A DNA stretch of 64,000 nt from Nitrospirillum viridazoti CBAmc (GTDB taxonomy: Bacteria; Pseudomonadota; Alphaproteobacteria; Azospirillales; Azospirillaceae): positions 124,001-188,000 of the forward strand of contig NZ_CP022113.1 in NCBI RefSeq assembly GCF_000730165.1, given 5' to 3'. The position numbers and the translations under genes were made by a program. Each line of letters begins with the position of its first letter. The first letter of the stretch is position 1. The notes beneath the pieces were generated by a model. The model made no database searches, was not told the DNA's origin, and was given only the letters and a program-made list of their open reading frames with translations. Below, piece after piece: positions 1 to 8,656 of the stretch.

Positions 1-319
1 AAGGCGTCGGCGGCCAGCAAACCCAAACCATGATGGTCGCAGAAACGCGCGGCGGTTTGAAAATGATGAGGTGAAATCCGCAGCAGGCCGAAAGAAGCAT
101 CGACCCACTCCGAAAATATTCTCAAGGCTTGTGCCCGATGTTCAGTGCTGATTTGACCTGTCCGTACCTTGATGGACAAGGCCGAGGAAAACTCCGTCAT
201 CACCCAATCGCTGATGACCAGGGCATTAGCGTCCTGCCGGCTCAGCCATGTCTGGATGCGATGCGAAGCGGGCTCATTCGTCAGGGCGGCGACCAGCAGT
301 GAGGTGTCGAGGTAGAGCA

Positions 320-320
<1 letters not shown>
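1..320 (-). CDS. vapC: VapC-like PIN-domain toxin, cut by window edge
   Basis: The reading frame starts at ATG 320-318 and runs off the left edge, so only about 106 N-terminal residues are visible. It begins [13 protein letters not shown], the usual PIN-domain start with the first metal-binding Asp, and has a mid-domain acidic segment ([10 protein letters not shown]) and a LLAADA stretch near the edge, where PIN nucleases carry their C-terminal acidic residues. PIN toxins of this family are Mg-dependent RNases. The start overlaps the upstream antitoxin stop by one base (TGATG), which suggests translational coupling. The C-terminus is not seen, so activity cannot be judged. Confidence 0.85.
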
Positions 321-594
<274 letters not shown>

Positions 595-645
595 TATAGA
601 CCTGTCCCTCCCTGAAAACAATGTCGGTTGCCCGCGCGCGCACCC

Positions 646-1638
646 TCACGCGCAGATCAGGCACTTCTCCTCTTCCTCCGCATCGACCGTGACCGGGGCG
701 GGCGGCTTTTCCGGGCAGAGGCTGGTGGCTTGGCCGTTGAACAGGGGGCAGCTGTCGAACAGGTCGGCCACCCAGTCCACGAACACCCGCACCTTGGGCG
801 ACAGGTGGCGGTTGTGGGGATAGACGGCGGATATAGGCATGGGCTCCGGCTTCCACCGGGGCAGCAGTTCCTTCAGCTGGCCGGACAGCAGGTAGGGCTT
901 GGCCATGAAATAGGGCGGCTGGATGATGCCCAGCCCTTCCAGCCCGCAGGTGAGATAGGCGTCGGCGTCGTTCACGGCGACGGGGCCGGCGGCCTTCACC
1001 TCCTGCACCTCGCCCTCCACGATGAAGGACAGATCGACGATCTTGCCGGTGCGGCTGTGGAAATAGTTCACAGCCTGGTGCCGTTCCAGATCCTCCAGCG
1101 TTTCGGGCACACCGTAGGTGGCGATGTAGGCCGGGCTGGCGCAGGTCACGCCCTGGAATACGCCCACGCGTCGCGCGATGAGGCTGCTGTCCTGGAGATG
1201 GCCCACGCGCACCACGCAGTCCACGCCGTCCTGCACCAGGTCCACCGGCCGGTCGCCCATGCCGATCATCAGGTCGATGTCGGGATATTGCCGGCGGAAT
1301 TCATGGACGCGGGGAATGACCAGCAGCCGGCCGATGGCGCCCGGCATGTCCACGCGCAGCTTGCCGCGCGGGTTCTTCTTCATGTTGGCGAAGGAGGACT
1401 CCGCCTCGTCGATGTCGGACAGGATGCGGACGGCGCGCTCGTAATAGGCGGCGCCGTCCGGGGTCAGGCTCAGGCGCCGCGTCGTCCGCTGCAGCAGGCG
1501 CACGCCCAGGAAGCCTTCCAGGTTCTGGATGATGGTGGTGACGGACGCGCGGGGCAGGCCCAGCGTGTCCGCCGCCTTGGAGAAACTGTTCACTTCCACG
1601 ATGCGGGTGAAGACCTGCATCGCCTGCAACTTGTCCAT
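646..1638 (-). CDS. LysR-family transcriptional regulator
   Basis: 330 residues. The N-terminal winged helix-turn-helix (about residues 1-60) contains FTRIVEVNSFSKAADTLGLP and a second helix with PRASVTTIIQNLE. A periplasmic-binding-protein-like effector domain follows (about 90-295). Overall it resembles the CrgA/PgrR-like subgroup of LysR proteins. The C-terminal tail is odd: after the effector domain it ends in an acidic run and CLICA, beyond the usual family length of about 300. It sits downstream of a TBDR gene on the same strand and has no divergent target next to it, so its regulon is unknown. Confidence 0.9.
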   Translation of the reverse strand: MDKLQAMQVFTRIVEVNSFSKAADTLGLPRASVTTIIQNLEGFLGVRLLQRTTRRLSLTPDGAAYYERAVRILSDIDEAESSFANMKKNPRGKLRVDMPGAIGRLLVIPRVHEFRRQYPDIDLMIGMGDRPVDLVQDGVDCVVRVGHLQDSSLIARRVGVFQGVTCASPAYIATYGVPETLEDLERHQAVNYFHSRTGKIVDLSFIVEGEVQEVKAAGPVAVNDADAYLTCGLEGLGIIQPPYFMAKPYLLSGQLKELLPRWKPEPMPISAVYPHNRHLSPKVRVFVDWVADLFDSCPLFNGQATSLCPEKPPAPVTVDAEEEEKCLICA

Positions 1639-1718
1639 GGGTATCCCCGGAACGAACTTGGGTCCGGAGCAATGTAGGCAGGAACGTTCTTCAGTTCCAG
1701 GGGGTGCCGCCGGAGGCC

Positions 1719-1747
1719 GGGTTCCAGGGATGCGCCCCCTGGAACCC
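1719..1747. other. 11-bp perfect stem-loop after TBDR gene
   Basis: GGGTTCCAGGG, seven bases, CCCTGGAACCC, located 25 bases beyond the stop of the leftward TBDR gene. No T-run follows in either direction, so it is not a classical intrinsic terminator. It may mark an mRNA 3' end or a factor-dependent stop. Confidence 0.45.
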
Positions 1748-1771
1748 GTCCAACCGTCAGGAACCTGAGGC

Positions 1772-4117
1772 TTAGAACCCGGCCTTCAGGGTGACGAAGA
1801 ACTGACGCGGGGCCAGCGGGTAGATGGCGTAGGTGCCGGAGGCCGAGCCCACGGTGATGGTGCTGGCCGCCTGCTTGTCCATCAGGTTGGTGACGTTCAG
1901 CGCGATGGAGGAGGACTTCACGCCCGGGGCGATGGCGCCCAGGTCGTAGCTGGCTTCCAGGTTGAACTGCCAGTAGGACGGGACCCACAGGTCGTTGGTG
2001 TAGGTGGCGTAGCGCTTGCCGTAGTACTCGCCGCTGACCTTGGCCCCGAAGGCGCCGTAGTTAGTGCTGACGATGAAGCGGTTCATCCACTCCGGATCGC
2101 CGGGGATCAGCTTGCCGGCGGTCTGCACCGTGCTGGCGCCGCTGACGTAGTTCTGGTCGTACTGGGAGTGGTTGTAGGACAGGGCGTCATAGACCGAGAA
2201 GTGGTCGCCCAGGTGCACGGTGGCGGCCACGTCCACGCCGTCGGTGGTGACGCTGCCCACGTTCTGCAGGATGCCGACGCCGCCCACGAAGCTGGTGAGG
2301 GTGGCGTTCGGGCTGATCAGCAGCTGACGGTTGCTGAAGTCGACGTGGTAGTAGTTGATCTGCCCGCCGATGCCGGTGATGAAGCCCAGGTCCACCGGGT
2401 GGTCGCCGCGCCAGCCGGCTTCATACGTCCACGAGGTTTCGGGGTTGCCGGTCTTCTTGAACAGGTCGAAGGCGGCCTGGTTGCCCAGGCTCCACGGCGA
2501 GGCGCCGCCCAGGCCGTAGGTGATGTACTGGCGCAGGTTCTTCTGGATGTTGAAGAACAGCTGGTCGTTGCCGGTGATGTCCCACAGGGCGCCCACCTGC
2601 GGCAGGAAACCCTCCTTGGTGTCGATCTGCCCCTCCGGCAGGTTCACGGTGGTGCCGCTGTAAGAACCGGACAGCGGCTGCACCGGCATCTTGCCGTCGG
2701 CGAACTGCAGGCTGGCCTTGAAGCCGGCCTGCAGCTTCACGGTGGGCAGCACCTGCCACTGGTCCTGCAGGTAGGGCTGGATCACGTCATTGGTGATCTT
2801 GCTTTCCACCTGGGTGAACAGCGCATTGTCCGGGACGTCATAGGGCGTCAGCGGATTGGTCAGCGATAGCTGGTACCAGCGGCGGGCGGTGGTGGTCTCG
2901 TTATGCTCCCACCACACGCCGCCTTCGATCTGGTGATCGCCCAGGGTATAGGTGGCGTTGGAGCGCACGCCTTCGCGGTCGATGGTGTATTCGGTGGTGC
3001 GCACGCCGTAGCCGGTGTTGCCCAGCACGGTCTTCAGGTCCTGGGTCGGGTAATAGACCTTGAACACCGAGGCGGCGCCGCTGATGGGCAGGGCCACGAT
3101 GCCGCGGCCGTCGTCATGGTGATAGTAGACTTGGTTGTGCCAGACCAGATCGTCGCTGAACTGGTAGTCATAGCTGACGTAGCCCAGGTAGTCGGTACGC
3201 TGCGCCGCGCTGAAATAGTTGGAATAGTTGGCGCCCAGGGCCGCCGGGGTGTTGCCCTTGGCGTCCACGTAGGTCAACGCCTTGGCCAGGTCCGGATACA
3301 GGAAGGGGCGGGTATAGGGCTGGTAGGCCTGGTTGGCGGCGATGGAGGTCGCGTCCTCGTTGGGCTCGACCTTGTCCGACCAGTCGAAGAAGGCCTTCAG
3401 CGTGCCCTTGTCACCGGCATGCACGAACTTGCCGTTGACCTGGTAGCCGCCCTGCTGGCCGTTGAAGTCCCAGGCGCGGGAGTCCTGGCGCACGAAGGAG
3501 ACGTAACCGCTGTTGCCGCCGCCCAGATCGCCGGTGTCGATGCGGGCGAAGGTGCGGAAGGTGTCGTAGCTGCCGAACACCTGCTCCACCTGCGCGCCGG
3601 CGTCAGCCTTGGGGTCGTCGGAGAACACGGCCAGCGTGCCGCCCAGGTTGCTGGTGGAGGCGGTGCCCAGGTCACCGGCGCCCGACGCCAGGCTGATGCG
3701 GCCGATGTTCTCGCTGATGATGGCGCGCTGCGGCGACAGGCCGTTGTAGTTGCCGTAGGACTGGTCGCCCAGCGGCACGCCGTCCAGGGTGTAGCCCAGC
3801 TGCTGGGCGTTGAAGCCATGGATGTAGAGCGAGGAGTTCTGCTCGTTGTTGCCCCACGGGTCGGCGTTCTGGAAAATGACGCCGGGCAGCATGTTGATGG
3901 CCTTCACCGCATTCACGCCGGGCATGATGGCCTGGATCTCGCGGGTCGGCAGTTCGATTTCCGATGCGGAGCGGCGGGACGAGGTGACGATGACCTCCTG
4001 CATCTGATCGGTGTCGGCGGCGACCGCGTCGGGCGCCTGCTGCGCCGAGGCCGGCAGGGCCAGGCCGGTCATCAGCGCCAGGGCGGCGGCCGATGCCAAT
4101 AGGTGACGGATTTGCAT
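1772..4117 (-). CDS. TonB-dependent outer-membrane receptor
   Basis: 781 residues with a signal peptide (about 1-25, ending PASA), a TonB-box-like segment EVIVTSSRR near residue 42, a plug domain with LYIHGFNAQQLGYTLDGVP and a 22-strand-type barrel ending in QFFVTLKAGF with the terminal Phe needed for BAM recognition. It imports an unknown ligand using energy from TonB-ExbBD, none of which is encoded here. The start is supported by a purine-rich GGGGGAAAG stretch just upstream. It is divergent from soxR, and a 17-bp inverted repeat (4223-4239) lies in the shared region. No neighbouring enzyme reveals the ligand. Confidence 0.92.
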   Translation of the reverse strand: MQIRHLLASAAALALMTGLALPASAQQAPDAVAADTDQMQEVIVTSSRRSASEIELPTREIQAIMPGVNAVKAINMLPGVIFQNADPWGNNEQNSSLYIHGFNAQQLGYTLDGVPLGDQSYGNYNGLSPQRAIISENIGRISLASGAGDLGTASTSNLGGTLAVFSDDPKADAGAQVEQVFGSYDTFRTFARIDTGDLGGGNSGYVSFVRQDSRAWDFNGQQGGYQVNGKFVHAGDKGTLKAFFDWSDKVEPNEDATSIAANQAYQPYTRPFLYPDLAKALTYVDAKGNTPAALGANYSNYFSAAQRTDYLGYVSYDYQFSDDLVWHNQVYYHHDDGRGIVALPISGAASVFKVYYPTQDLKTVLGNTGYGVRTTEYTIDREGVRSNATYTLGDHQIEGGVWWEHNETTTARRWYQLSLTNPLTPYDVPDNALFTQVESKITNDVIQPYLQDQWQVLPTVKLQAGFKASLQFADGKMPVQPLSGSYSGTTVNLPEGQIDTKEGFLPQVGALWDITGNDQLFFNIQKNLRQYITYGLGGASPWSLGNQAAFDLFKKTGNPETSWTYEAGWRGDHPVDLGFITGIGGQINYYHVDFSNRQLLISPNATLTSFVGGVGILQNVGSVTTDGVDVAATVHLGDHFSVYDALSYNHSQYDQNYVSGASTVQTAGKLIPGDPEWMNRFIVSTNYGAFGAKVSGEYYGKRYATYTNDLWVPSYWQFNLEASYDLGAIAPGVKSSSIALNVTNLMDKQAASTITVGSASGTYAIYPLAPRQFFVTLKAGF

Positions 4118-4222
4118 TTCTTTCCCCCAGGGCTACGAAATTGCTGGGGTAATAGCCACGCTACCGCAGTGCGGCAAATTAAGATTTGATTTCAAAATGG
4201 GTGCGGTAACATTACAAAACCA

Positions 4223-4239
4223 TGTAAGTTATACTTACA
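4223..4239. promoter_or_regulatory. 6-5-6 inverted repeat between TBDR and soxR
   Basis: TGTAAG, TTATA, CTTACA: a perfect AT-rich palindrome about 105 bases upstream of the TBDR start, in the divergent intergenic region. It could be an operator for either gene. The cognate regulator is unknown. Confidence 0.4.
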
Positions 4240-4350
4240 ACGAATGGTTTCTGATCGCTTTGATTATATCTTAAGGGCAATATACTGCACATTTGACGCG
4301 GTGGCGAGATGCCGCACATGCGAAGGGGTGCCTGTCCTGTCGTCGCATCC

Positions 4351-4379
4351 TTGCCCCGGTTATCGATGGGCCCTATAAA
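4351..4379 (+). promoter_or_regulatory. Sigma70-type promoter of soxR
   Basis: TTGCCC at 4351-4356 and TATAAA at 4374-4379, separated by 17 bases, a near-consensus vegetative promoter. Transcription would start near 4386, about 27 bases before the soxR ATG at 4413. Predicted from sequence only. Confidence 0.55.
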
Positions 4380-4380
4380 A

Positions 4381-4398
4381 CCTCATCCAATGTTCAGG
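4381..4398. promoter_or_regulatory. Possible SoxR box over the soxR start of transcription
   Basis: CCTCATCCAATGTTCAGG is an 18-bp imperfect palindrome whose outer CCTCA and CAGG arms match the known SoxR box (CCTCAAG...CTTGAGG). It lies downstream of the -10, not between -35 and -10 as at activated SoxR targets. If it binds SoxR it would more likely repress. Eleven of 18 positions match by my alignment. Confidence 0.35.
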
Positions 4399-4412
4399 TT
4401 CAGGTCTGCTCC

Positions 4413-4901
4413 ATGCCCGCTTCGCCAAAGCTGTCCCCTGCCAAACTGAAACGTGAACTTTCCGTGGGGGAGGTGGCGAAACGCGCCGGTGTCGCTGTTT
4501 CCACCCTGCATTTCTACGAGTCCAAGGGCTTGATAACCGCCAGCCGCAGCACCGGCAACCAGCGCCGCTATCCGCGAGAGGTGCTGCGGCGCATCGCCAT
4601 CATCCGCGTGGCTCAGCGCGCCGGCATCGCCCTGGCGGACATCCATGCCGCCCTGGGCACAGTACCGGACGGCCGCACCCCCACCCAGGCCGACTGGCGC
4701 CGCCTGTCAAGTGACTGGAAGGACATGCTGCAGCAGCGCATCGACAGCCTGATGCAGCTTCGCGACCAGTTGGAAACCTGCATCGGTTGCGGCTGCCTGT
4801 CACTGGGCGACTGCCCCCTGCGCAACCCCTACGACCGCTTGGGCGCCGATGCGGCGGGCCCTGTGCTGTTGCAGCCGGGTGTGGGCGGGGCAGCGGAGTG
4901 A
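4413..4901 (+). CDS. soxR: Redox-sensitive MerR-family activator SoxR
   Basis: 162 residues. The MerR helix-turn-helix ([25 protein letters not shown] split over residues 17-41) is followed by the dimerisation helix and the [2Fe-2S] motif [12 protein letters not shown], which keeps all four iron-sulfur cysteines of enterobacterial SoxR. The ATG at 4413 was preferred to an in-frame start 120 bases upstream because it gives the family N-terminal length and fits a good promoter. Members respond to redox-cycling compounds by oxidising the cluster. No soxS lies nearby, as is usual outside enterics, where SoxR acts on efflux and redox genes directly. The divergent TBDR is a possible target, but no box supports that. 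Confidence 0.93.
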   Translation: MPASPKLSPAKLKRELSVGEVAKRAGVAVSTLHFYESKGLITASRSTGNQRRYPREVLRRIAIIRVAQRAGIALADIHAALGTVPDGRTPTQADWRRLSSDWKDMLQQRIDSLMQLRDQLETCIGCGCLSLGDCPLRNPYDRLGADAAGPVLLQPGVGGAAE

Positions 4902-4925
4902 GGCGACGGTGGTCTTAAGGCAACA

Positions 4926-5072
4926 TCAGGCGGACGTTGCTTGCCGCAACACCGTGCTCAAGGTGGCGAACGGCAGGCCCGACCTCAACGCCAGTTCCAA
5001 ACGGATTGCATCATGACGGGGAGGCGTAGGGCGAGGTTGGAGACCGCGTCCAGGGCCTGCGCCATAGGGTCA
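4926..5072 (-). pseudogene. Remnant of a vapC toxin gene (frameshift and N-terminal deletion)
   Basis: Directly after the antitoxin stop, one frame reads DAVSNLALRLPV and the next frame reads HDAIRLELALRSGLPFATL and on to ATSA and a stop. Joined by one inserted base they give the VapC C-terminal pattern with the conserved ...V[Y/H]DA..LELALR.GLP.ATL. Both a one-base deletion and loss of about 85-90 N-terminal codons, including the first catalytic acidic residues, are evident. The toxin should be inactive, leaving an orphan antitoxin at 5070-5330. Confidence 0.75.
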
Positions 5073-5330
5073 TCGGCGGCCTTCAAGGCGGTATTCATCC
5101 AACTCAGCCATTGCGAAGGGCGTTTGGTCCTTCGCCGCAATGGAATGGCGCAGCGTCGTCAGCGCGGACGCTGCCGCTTTCGCTGAGGCGATATCCTTGC
5201 CACCATCGATAGGACTGAGTTTGGCGACGGGACGACCGTGGCGGGTGATGATTACTTCCTCGCCCACTTCGACCTTATCAAGCAGCGCAGCCAAATGGGT
5301 TTTAGCTTCAAATGCGCCTACGGTGGCCAT
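5070..5330 (-). CDS. Orphan Phd/VapB-family antitoxin
   Basis: 86 residues from the ATG at 5330 (MATVGAFEAKTHLAALL); an alternative ATG lies 12 bases upstream. It has the Phd/YefM fold with the signature GEEVIITRHGRPVAKLSP, and a C-terminal toxin-wrapping region ending DEYRLEGRR. The usual downstream PIN toxin exists only as a broken stub (4926-5072), so this antitoxin has no cis partner. A perfect 8-6-8 inverted repeat (5341-5362) precedes it and is probably its operator. It could still act on another VapC or simply repress itself. Confidence 0.85.
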   Translation of the reverse strand: MATVGAFEAKTHLAALLDKVEVGEEVIITRHGRPVAKLSPIDGGKDIASAKAAASALTTLRHSIAAKDQTPFAMAELDEYRLEGRR

Positions 5331-5340
5331 GGCGGGTCTC

Positions 5341-5362
5341 AAACTGGTTGGAAGACCAGTTT
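5341..5362. promoter_or_regulatory. 8-6-8 inverted repeat upstream of orphan antitoxin
   Basis: AAACTGGT, six bases, ACCAGTTT, starting about 10 bases before the antitoxin ATG. Same arm length and spacer as the repeat before vapB at 573-594 but with different arms. Likely autoregulatory operator. Confidence 0.6.
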
Positions 5363-5444
5363 AATTGAGGGTGAGCTTTTGTCCCCGAAAACTTTACACC
5401 CCCGCGCCCGTATCACCGGCTGTGACGGGGTGGGAAGGGTTGAC

Positions 5445-6506
5445 ATGGCGGTACGGCGATTGATGGCGCAGGGGGTGGTGCTGGCGGCCTTGCTGCCCTT
5501 GTGCACTGGTTGCTTCTTTGCGGCGCGGCAGGGGGTGAAGGCGCTGCGGGGGGATAAGCACACGACGCCGGCGGCTTGCGACGGCACGGTGCTGCCGCCG
5601 GGCATGCCGGCCGGGGTCGATGGTCCCTATGCCCTGGTCCAGCATGCCGTGCCGAGTGCCGCCGCAGGGCGGGAGGTGCAGGTCTTTCTGCCGGCGCAGG
5701 CGCCCGGCCCCAGCCCGGTGATCCTGTTCGCCCATGGCTTTGGCGCCGACCGCTGGACCCTTTATGAAGGGCTGATCCGCCACTTGGTCAGCCGGGGGGC
5801 GGTGGTGGTCTTCGCGCCCTATCCCACCCTGGGCGCCACGCAGGACCAGCGCTATGGCGCGCTGTGGGATGGCTTCGCCGCGGCGGTGGCGGCCGAAGGG
5901 GTGGCCATGGACCTCAGCCGCGTGGGCATCATCGGCCATTCCTTCGGCGGTGGGGCGGTGCCCTTCCTGGCCAGCCGCGCCTTCGTGGATCGGGGTTGGG
6001 GCAGCCGGGGTGGCTTCATCCTGATGCTGGCGCCCTGGTACAGCTATGGCACCAGCGACAATGACCTCGCCCACCTGCCGTCCTGGATCCTGCGCGGCTG
6101 GCAGGTCTATGACGGCGACACCGTGAATGACCAGCGCATGGCGGCGGACCTCTACGCCCACACGCCGGCCACGGCCGGGCGCTATTTCTTCCAGGCCAAT
6201 TCCGGCACGCTGAGCCTGCCCAAGGGGTCCACGTGCCCGTTGACGGCTGATCACCGAACACCCGTTCAGGGCAATTCCCCGCTGCTGCAACGCCTGGCGG
6301 TCTATCCGGTGGTGGATGCGCTGGCTGACCAGGCATTCATGCCCAGCGCCGACACGGCCGCGAAGCTGGCGGCCCTGGGGCACCAGGGCGGCGGATACCG
6401 TCCCCTGGTGCGTGAGGATACGCCCGTCCCGGCCAAGCCGCAGGACGCCTACCGCTGGCCTTGGACGCATCCCCGCAACCCGCGCCAGGGTGAAGGCACC
6501 CCCTGA
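5445..6506 (+). CDS. Lipoprotein alpha/beta hydrolase (esterase/PET-hydrolase-like fold)
   Basis: 353 residues from ATG 5445, preceded by GGAAGGG. The N-terminus has a short hydrophobic segment and a lipobox (LCTGC, Cys near residue 23), so it should be a lipid-anchored periplasmic protein. The hydrolase domain shows an oxyanion-side HGFGADRW motif and the nucleophile elbow GHSFGGGA, followed by a late segment likely to hold the acid and His. The arrangement is like the chlorophyllase/dienelactone hydrolase-related group. The 3' end abuts the convergent FAH gene (stops at 6506 and 6507). The upstream ORF extension was rejected because it runs through the antitoxin operator. Substrate unknown. 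Confidence 0.8.
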   Translation: MAVRRLMAQGVVLAALLPLCTGCFFAARQGVKALRGDKHTTPAACDGTVLPPGMPAGVDGPYALVQHAVPSAAAGREVQVFLPAQAPGPSPVILFAHGFGADRWTLYEGLIRHLVSRGAVVVFAPYPTLGATQDQRYGALWDGFAAAVAAEGVAMDLSRVGIIGHSFGGGAVPFLASRAFVDRGWGSRGGFILMLAPWYSYGTSDNDLAHLPSWILRGWQVYDGDTVNDQRMAADLYAHTPATAGRYFFQANSGTLSLPKGSTCPLTADHRTPVQGNSPLLQRLAVYPVVDALADQAFMPSADTAAKLAALGHQGGGYRPLVREDTPVPAKPQDAYRWPWTHPRNPRQGEGTP

Positions 6507-7490
6507 TCAGCGCACTACGGGCACTACCCGCTGGTCGATGGCGCCGAAGACGCTGGCGCCGTCGGCCAGCTTCACCTCCATGCGCACCCGGTCGCCATAG
6601 CGCATGAAGGGGGTCTTGGGCTCCCCCTCGTCCAGGATCTCAATGCCCCGCCGCTCCGCGATGCAGCTGGACCCCACGGTGCGGTAGCTGTCGTTGGACA
6701 CGGTGCCGGAGCCGATGATGGTGCCGGCGCACAGGTCGCGCGTGCGGGCGGCGTGGGCGATCAGCTCATGGAAGCCGAAGGCCATGGCCCCGCCCTCGGC
6801 GGCGCCAAAGCGGGCGCCGTTGAACCACACGTCCAGCGGCCGGTGCACGCGTCCCTCCCGCCAGGCGTCCCCCAGTTCATCCGGCGTCACCGCCACCGGG
6901 GCCACGCTGCAGGGCGGCTTGGCCTGCACCCAGCCGAAGCCGGTCTTCATCTCGCGCGGCGCCAGCACGCGCAGCGACCAGTCGTTGATCTGCACCACCA
7001 GGCGTACATGGGCCAGCGCCTGCTCCGCCGTCACGCCCAGCGGCACGGCGCCGGTGATGACGCCGAACTCCCCCTCGAAATCGATGCCGTCCGCCTCAGA
7101 TGGCAGGGCCACGTCCTCGGTCGCCGCCAGGAAACGGTCGGAGACGCCCTGGTACATCAGCGGCTCCGTCCCCTGGACGTTGTCGATCTTGAACACCTTG
7201 GCCATCAGCTCGCCATGGCTGAGATAGGCGGAGCCGTCCAGCCATTGCCAGGCGCGGGGCAGGGGGGCCAGGGCCTGGGTGGGGTCGAAGGGGAAGGTGT
7301 CGCGGCCGATATTCACCGCCTCATACAGGGCCTGCAGCGCGGGGGCGACCTCGTCCCAGCGCTCGATGGCATCCTGCAGGGTGGCGGCAATACCGTCGGC
7401 GTAGGCGGCACGGCGCAGATCGCGGGACACGACGGCCAGACGGCCGTCACGGCTGCCGCGTGTCCCGTTGGGCAGGGTGGCGAACTTCAT
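6507..7490 (-). CDS. Fumarylacetoacetate hydrolase (FAH) family protein
   Basis: 327 residues. An N-terminal FAH_N-like domain (about 1-75) precedes the FAH catalytic fold, where the metal-binding acids are visible as DFEGEFG and, about 30 residues later, INDWS. FAH-family enzymes hydrolyse acylpyruvates such as fumarylacetoacetate or act as hydratases/decarboxylases in aromatic meta-cleavage pathways. The gene lies 11 bases downstream of a C-C-hydrolase-like alpha/beta hydrolase on the same strand, so the two are probably one transcript with linked reactions. It could be a true fumarylacetoacetase, but no homogentisate dioxygenase or maleylacetoacetate isomerase is nearby. Confidence 0.85.
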   Translation of the reverse strand: MKFATLPNGTRGSRDGRLAVVSRDLRRAAYADGIAATLQDAIERWDEVAPALQALYEAVNIGRDTFPFDPTQALAPLPRAWQWLDGSAYLSHGELMAKVFKIDNVQGTEPLMYQGVSDRFLAATEDVALPSEADGIDFEGEFGVITGAVPLGVTAEQALAHVRLVVQINDWSLRVLAPREMKTGFGWVQAKPPCSVAPVAVTPDELGDAWREGRVHRPLDVWFNGARFGAAEGGAMAFGFHELIAHAARTRDLCAGTIIGSGTVSNDSYRTVGSSCIAERRGIEILDEGEPKTPFMRYGDRVRMEVKLADGASVFGAIDQRVVPVVR

Positions 7491-7501
7491 CGGATATTCC
7501 C

Positions 7502-8656
7502 TCAGCCCACGTTTCCGCCGAACGTCTCGGCGATCCAGTCGGCGATGTAGTCGCGGCCGTAGGACATGTTGTCCACGCCCACATGCTCGATGCCGCCCTC
7601 GCGCGGGGTGAAGATCTTCAGCTCGCGCTTGGGGCTGTTGACCAGCTGGTCATAGGTCTGGTGGGCGTAGTCCAGGCTGATCTGGCGGTCGTTCTGGCCA
7701 TGGGTGACCAGGAAGGGCACGCGGATTCGCTCCACCACGCCGTTCAGGGTCATGCCTTCCGCCTTGGCGAAGAAGTCGTCCATGTCGGTGGCGCCGAACA
7801 CCCAGCTGACATGGGCCCAATAGTGGGGCACGGGGTTTTCCCCCTCGCGCGCCAGGCGCTTCTGTTGCACCTCGGCCCAATTGTGGTTGGCGCCCCAGAC
7901 GACACCCAGGGCGAAGCGCGGCTCGAACGCCACGGCGCGCGGGGTGAAGTAGCCCCCCAGGGAGATGCCGGTGATGCCGATGCGCTTGGGGTCGACGTCG
8001 CCCTGCGTCTCCAGCCAATCCACCACCTTGGACGCCCATTCCTCCGATTTGTGGGTGGCGGGTAGGTTATGCAGGCGCAGGGCCTCGCCGCTGCCCGGCT
8101 GGTCGATGCACAGGGTGGAGATGCCCCGGCGCAGCAGCGCCTCCGGCAGGCGGGACCAGTACAGCAGCTCCTTGCAGCTATCCAGGCCGTTGACATAGAC
8201 GACCACCGGCTTGGGGCCGGGGCCCGGCGCCCGGGTGTACAGGCCGGCGATGACGCCGCCCTGGTAGGGGATCTCGATGCGCTCGGCGTTCTCCTTGCCC
8301 AGCGCCATGGCGCGGCGGAAGCTGTCCTGCGCCTTGGCATAGGTGTCGGCCCGGCCGGGATGGCCGTGGCCCTGCATGCGCTCCGCCGTCGTGTAGTACA
8401 GCGAGGCGCGCTGCAGCTTGGTCCCGGCGGAGAAGTTGCGGCCCCGGGCCTCGTCCTCGGCGGCCAGGTCGACCAGCTTGTCGGCCATGGCTACCCAGTG
8501 CTTCAGGAACTCCCCCGTGCCGGTATCCTCCCCCCGCGCCGCCGCGTCGCGCAGCGGCCGGCACATCTCATCGATCTCACCGATCTGGGCGCCGGACTCG
8601 ATGGCGATGTCCACCGATAGGTTCCAGACGTAATTCTTGGGGAAGTATTCGAACAT
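7502..8656 (-). CDS. Alpha/beta hydrolase, FrsA/DHPON-hydrolase-like
   Basis: 384 residues from the ATG at 8656 (MFEYFPKNYVWNL). A helical N-terminal cap (about 1-150) precedes an alpha/beta hydrolase core with YVNGLDS near the oxyanion site, nucleophile motif GISLGG, a THGQNDRQI acid loop and a late His in GGIEHVG. This layout matches the family that contains 2,6-dihydroxypseudooxynicotine hydrolase, a C-C bond hydrolase, and FrsA-like esterases. Coupling to the downstream FAH gene favours C-C bond hydrolysis in a degradative route. The upstream 55-residue extension lacks conservation and was rejected. Substrate not determinable. Confidence 0.8.
   Translation of the reverse strand: MFEYFPKNYVWNLSVDIAIESGAQIGEIDEMCRPLRDAAARGEDTGTGEFLKHWVAMADKLVDLAAEDEARGRNFSAGTKLQRASLYYTTAERMQGHGHPGRADTYAKAQDSFRRAMALGKENAERIEIPYQGGVIAGLYTRAPGPGPKPVVVYVNGLDSCKELLYWSRLPEALLRRGISTLCIDQPGSGEALRLHNLPATHKSEEWASKVVDWLETQGDVDPKRIGITGISLGGYFTPRAVAFEPRFALGVVWGANHNWAEVQQKRLAREGENPVPHYWAHVSWVFGATDMDDFFAKAEGMTLNGVVERIRVPFLVTHGQNDRQISLDYAHQTYDQLVNSPKRELKIFTPREGGIEHVGVDNMSYGRDYIADWIAETFGGNVG

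Noticed and set aside
628-1677. 349-codon plus-strand frame
   Set aside because: Antisense to the LysR gene, which has a proper helix-turn-helix.
1719-1747. Intrinsic terminator for the first TBDR
   Set aside because: The stem is strong but no T-run follows on either strand, so only a stem-loop is claimed.
4293-4412. N-terminal extension of SoxR
   Set aside because: The 40 extra residues cross the promoter and have no homology; the ATG at 4413 gives family length.
5238-5444. Extended start of the lipoprotein hydrolase
   Set aside because: It would remove the signal peptide from the N-terminus and run through the antitoxin gene and its operator.
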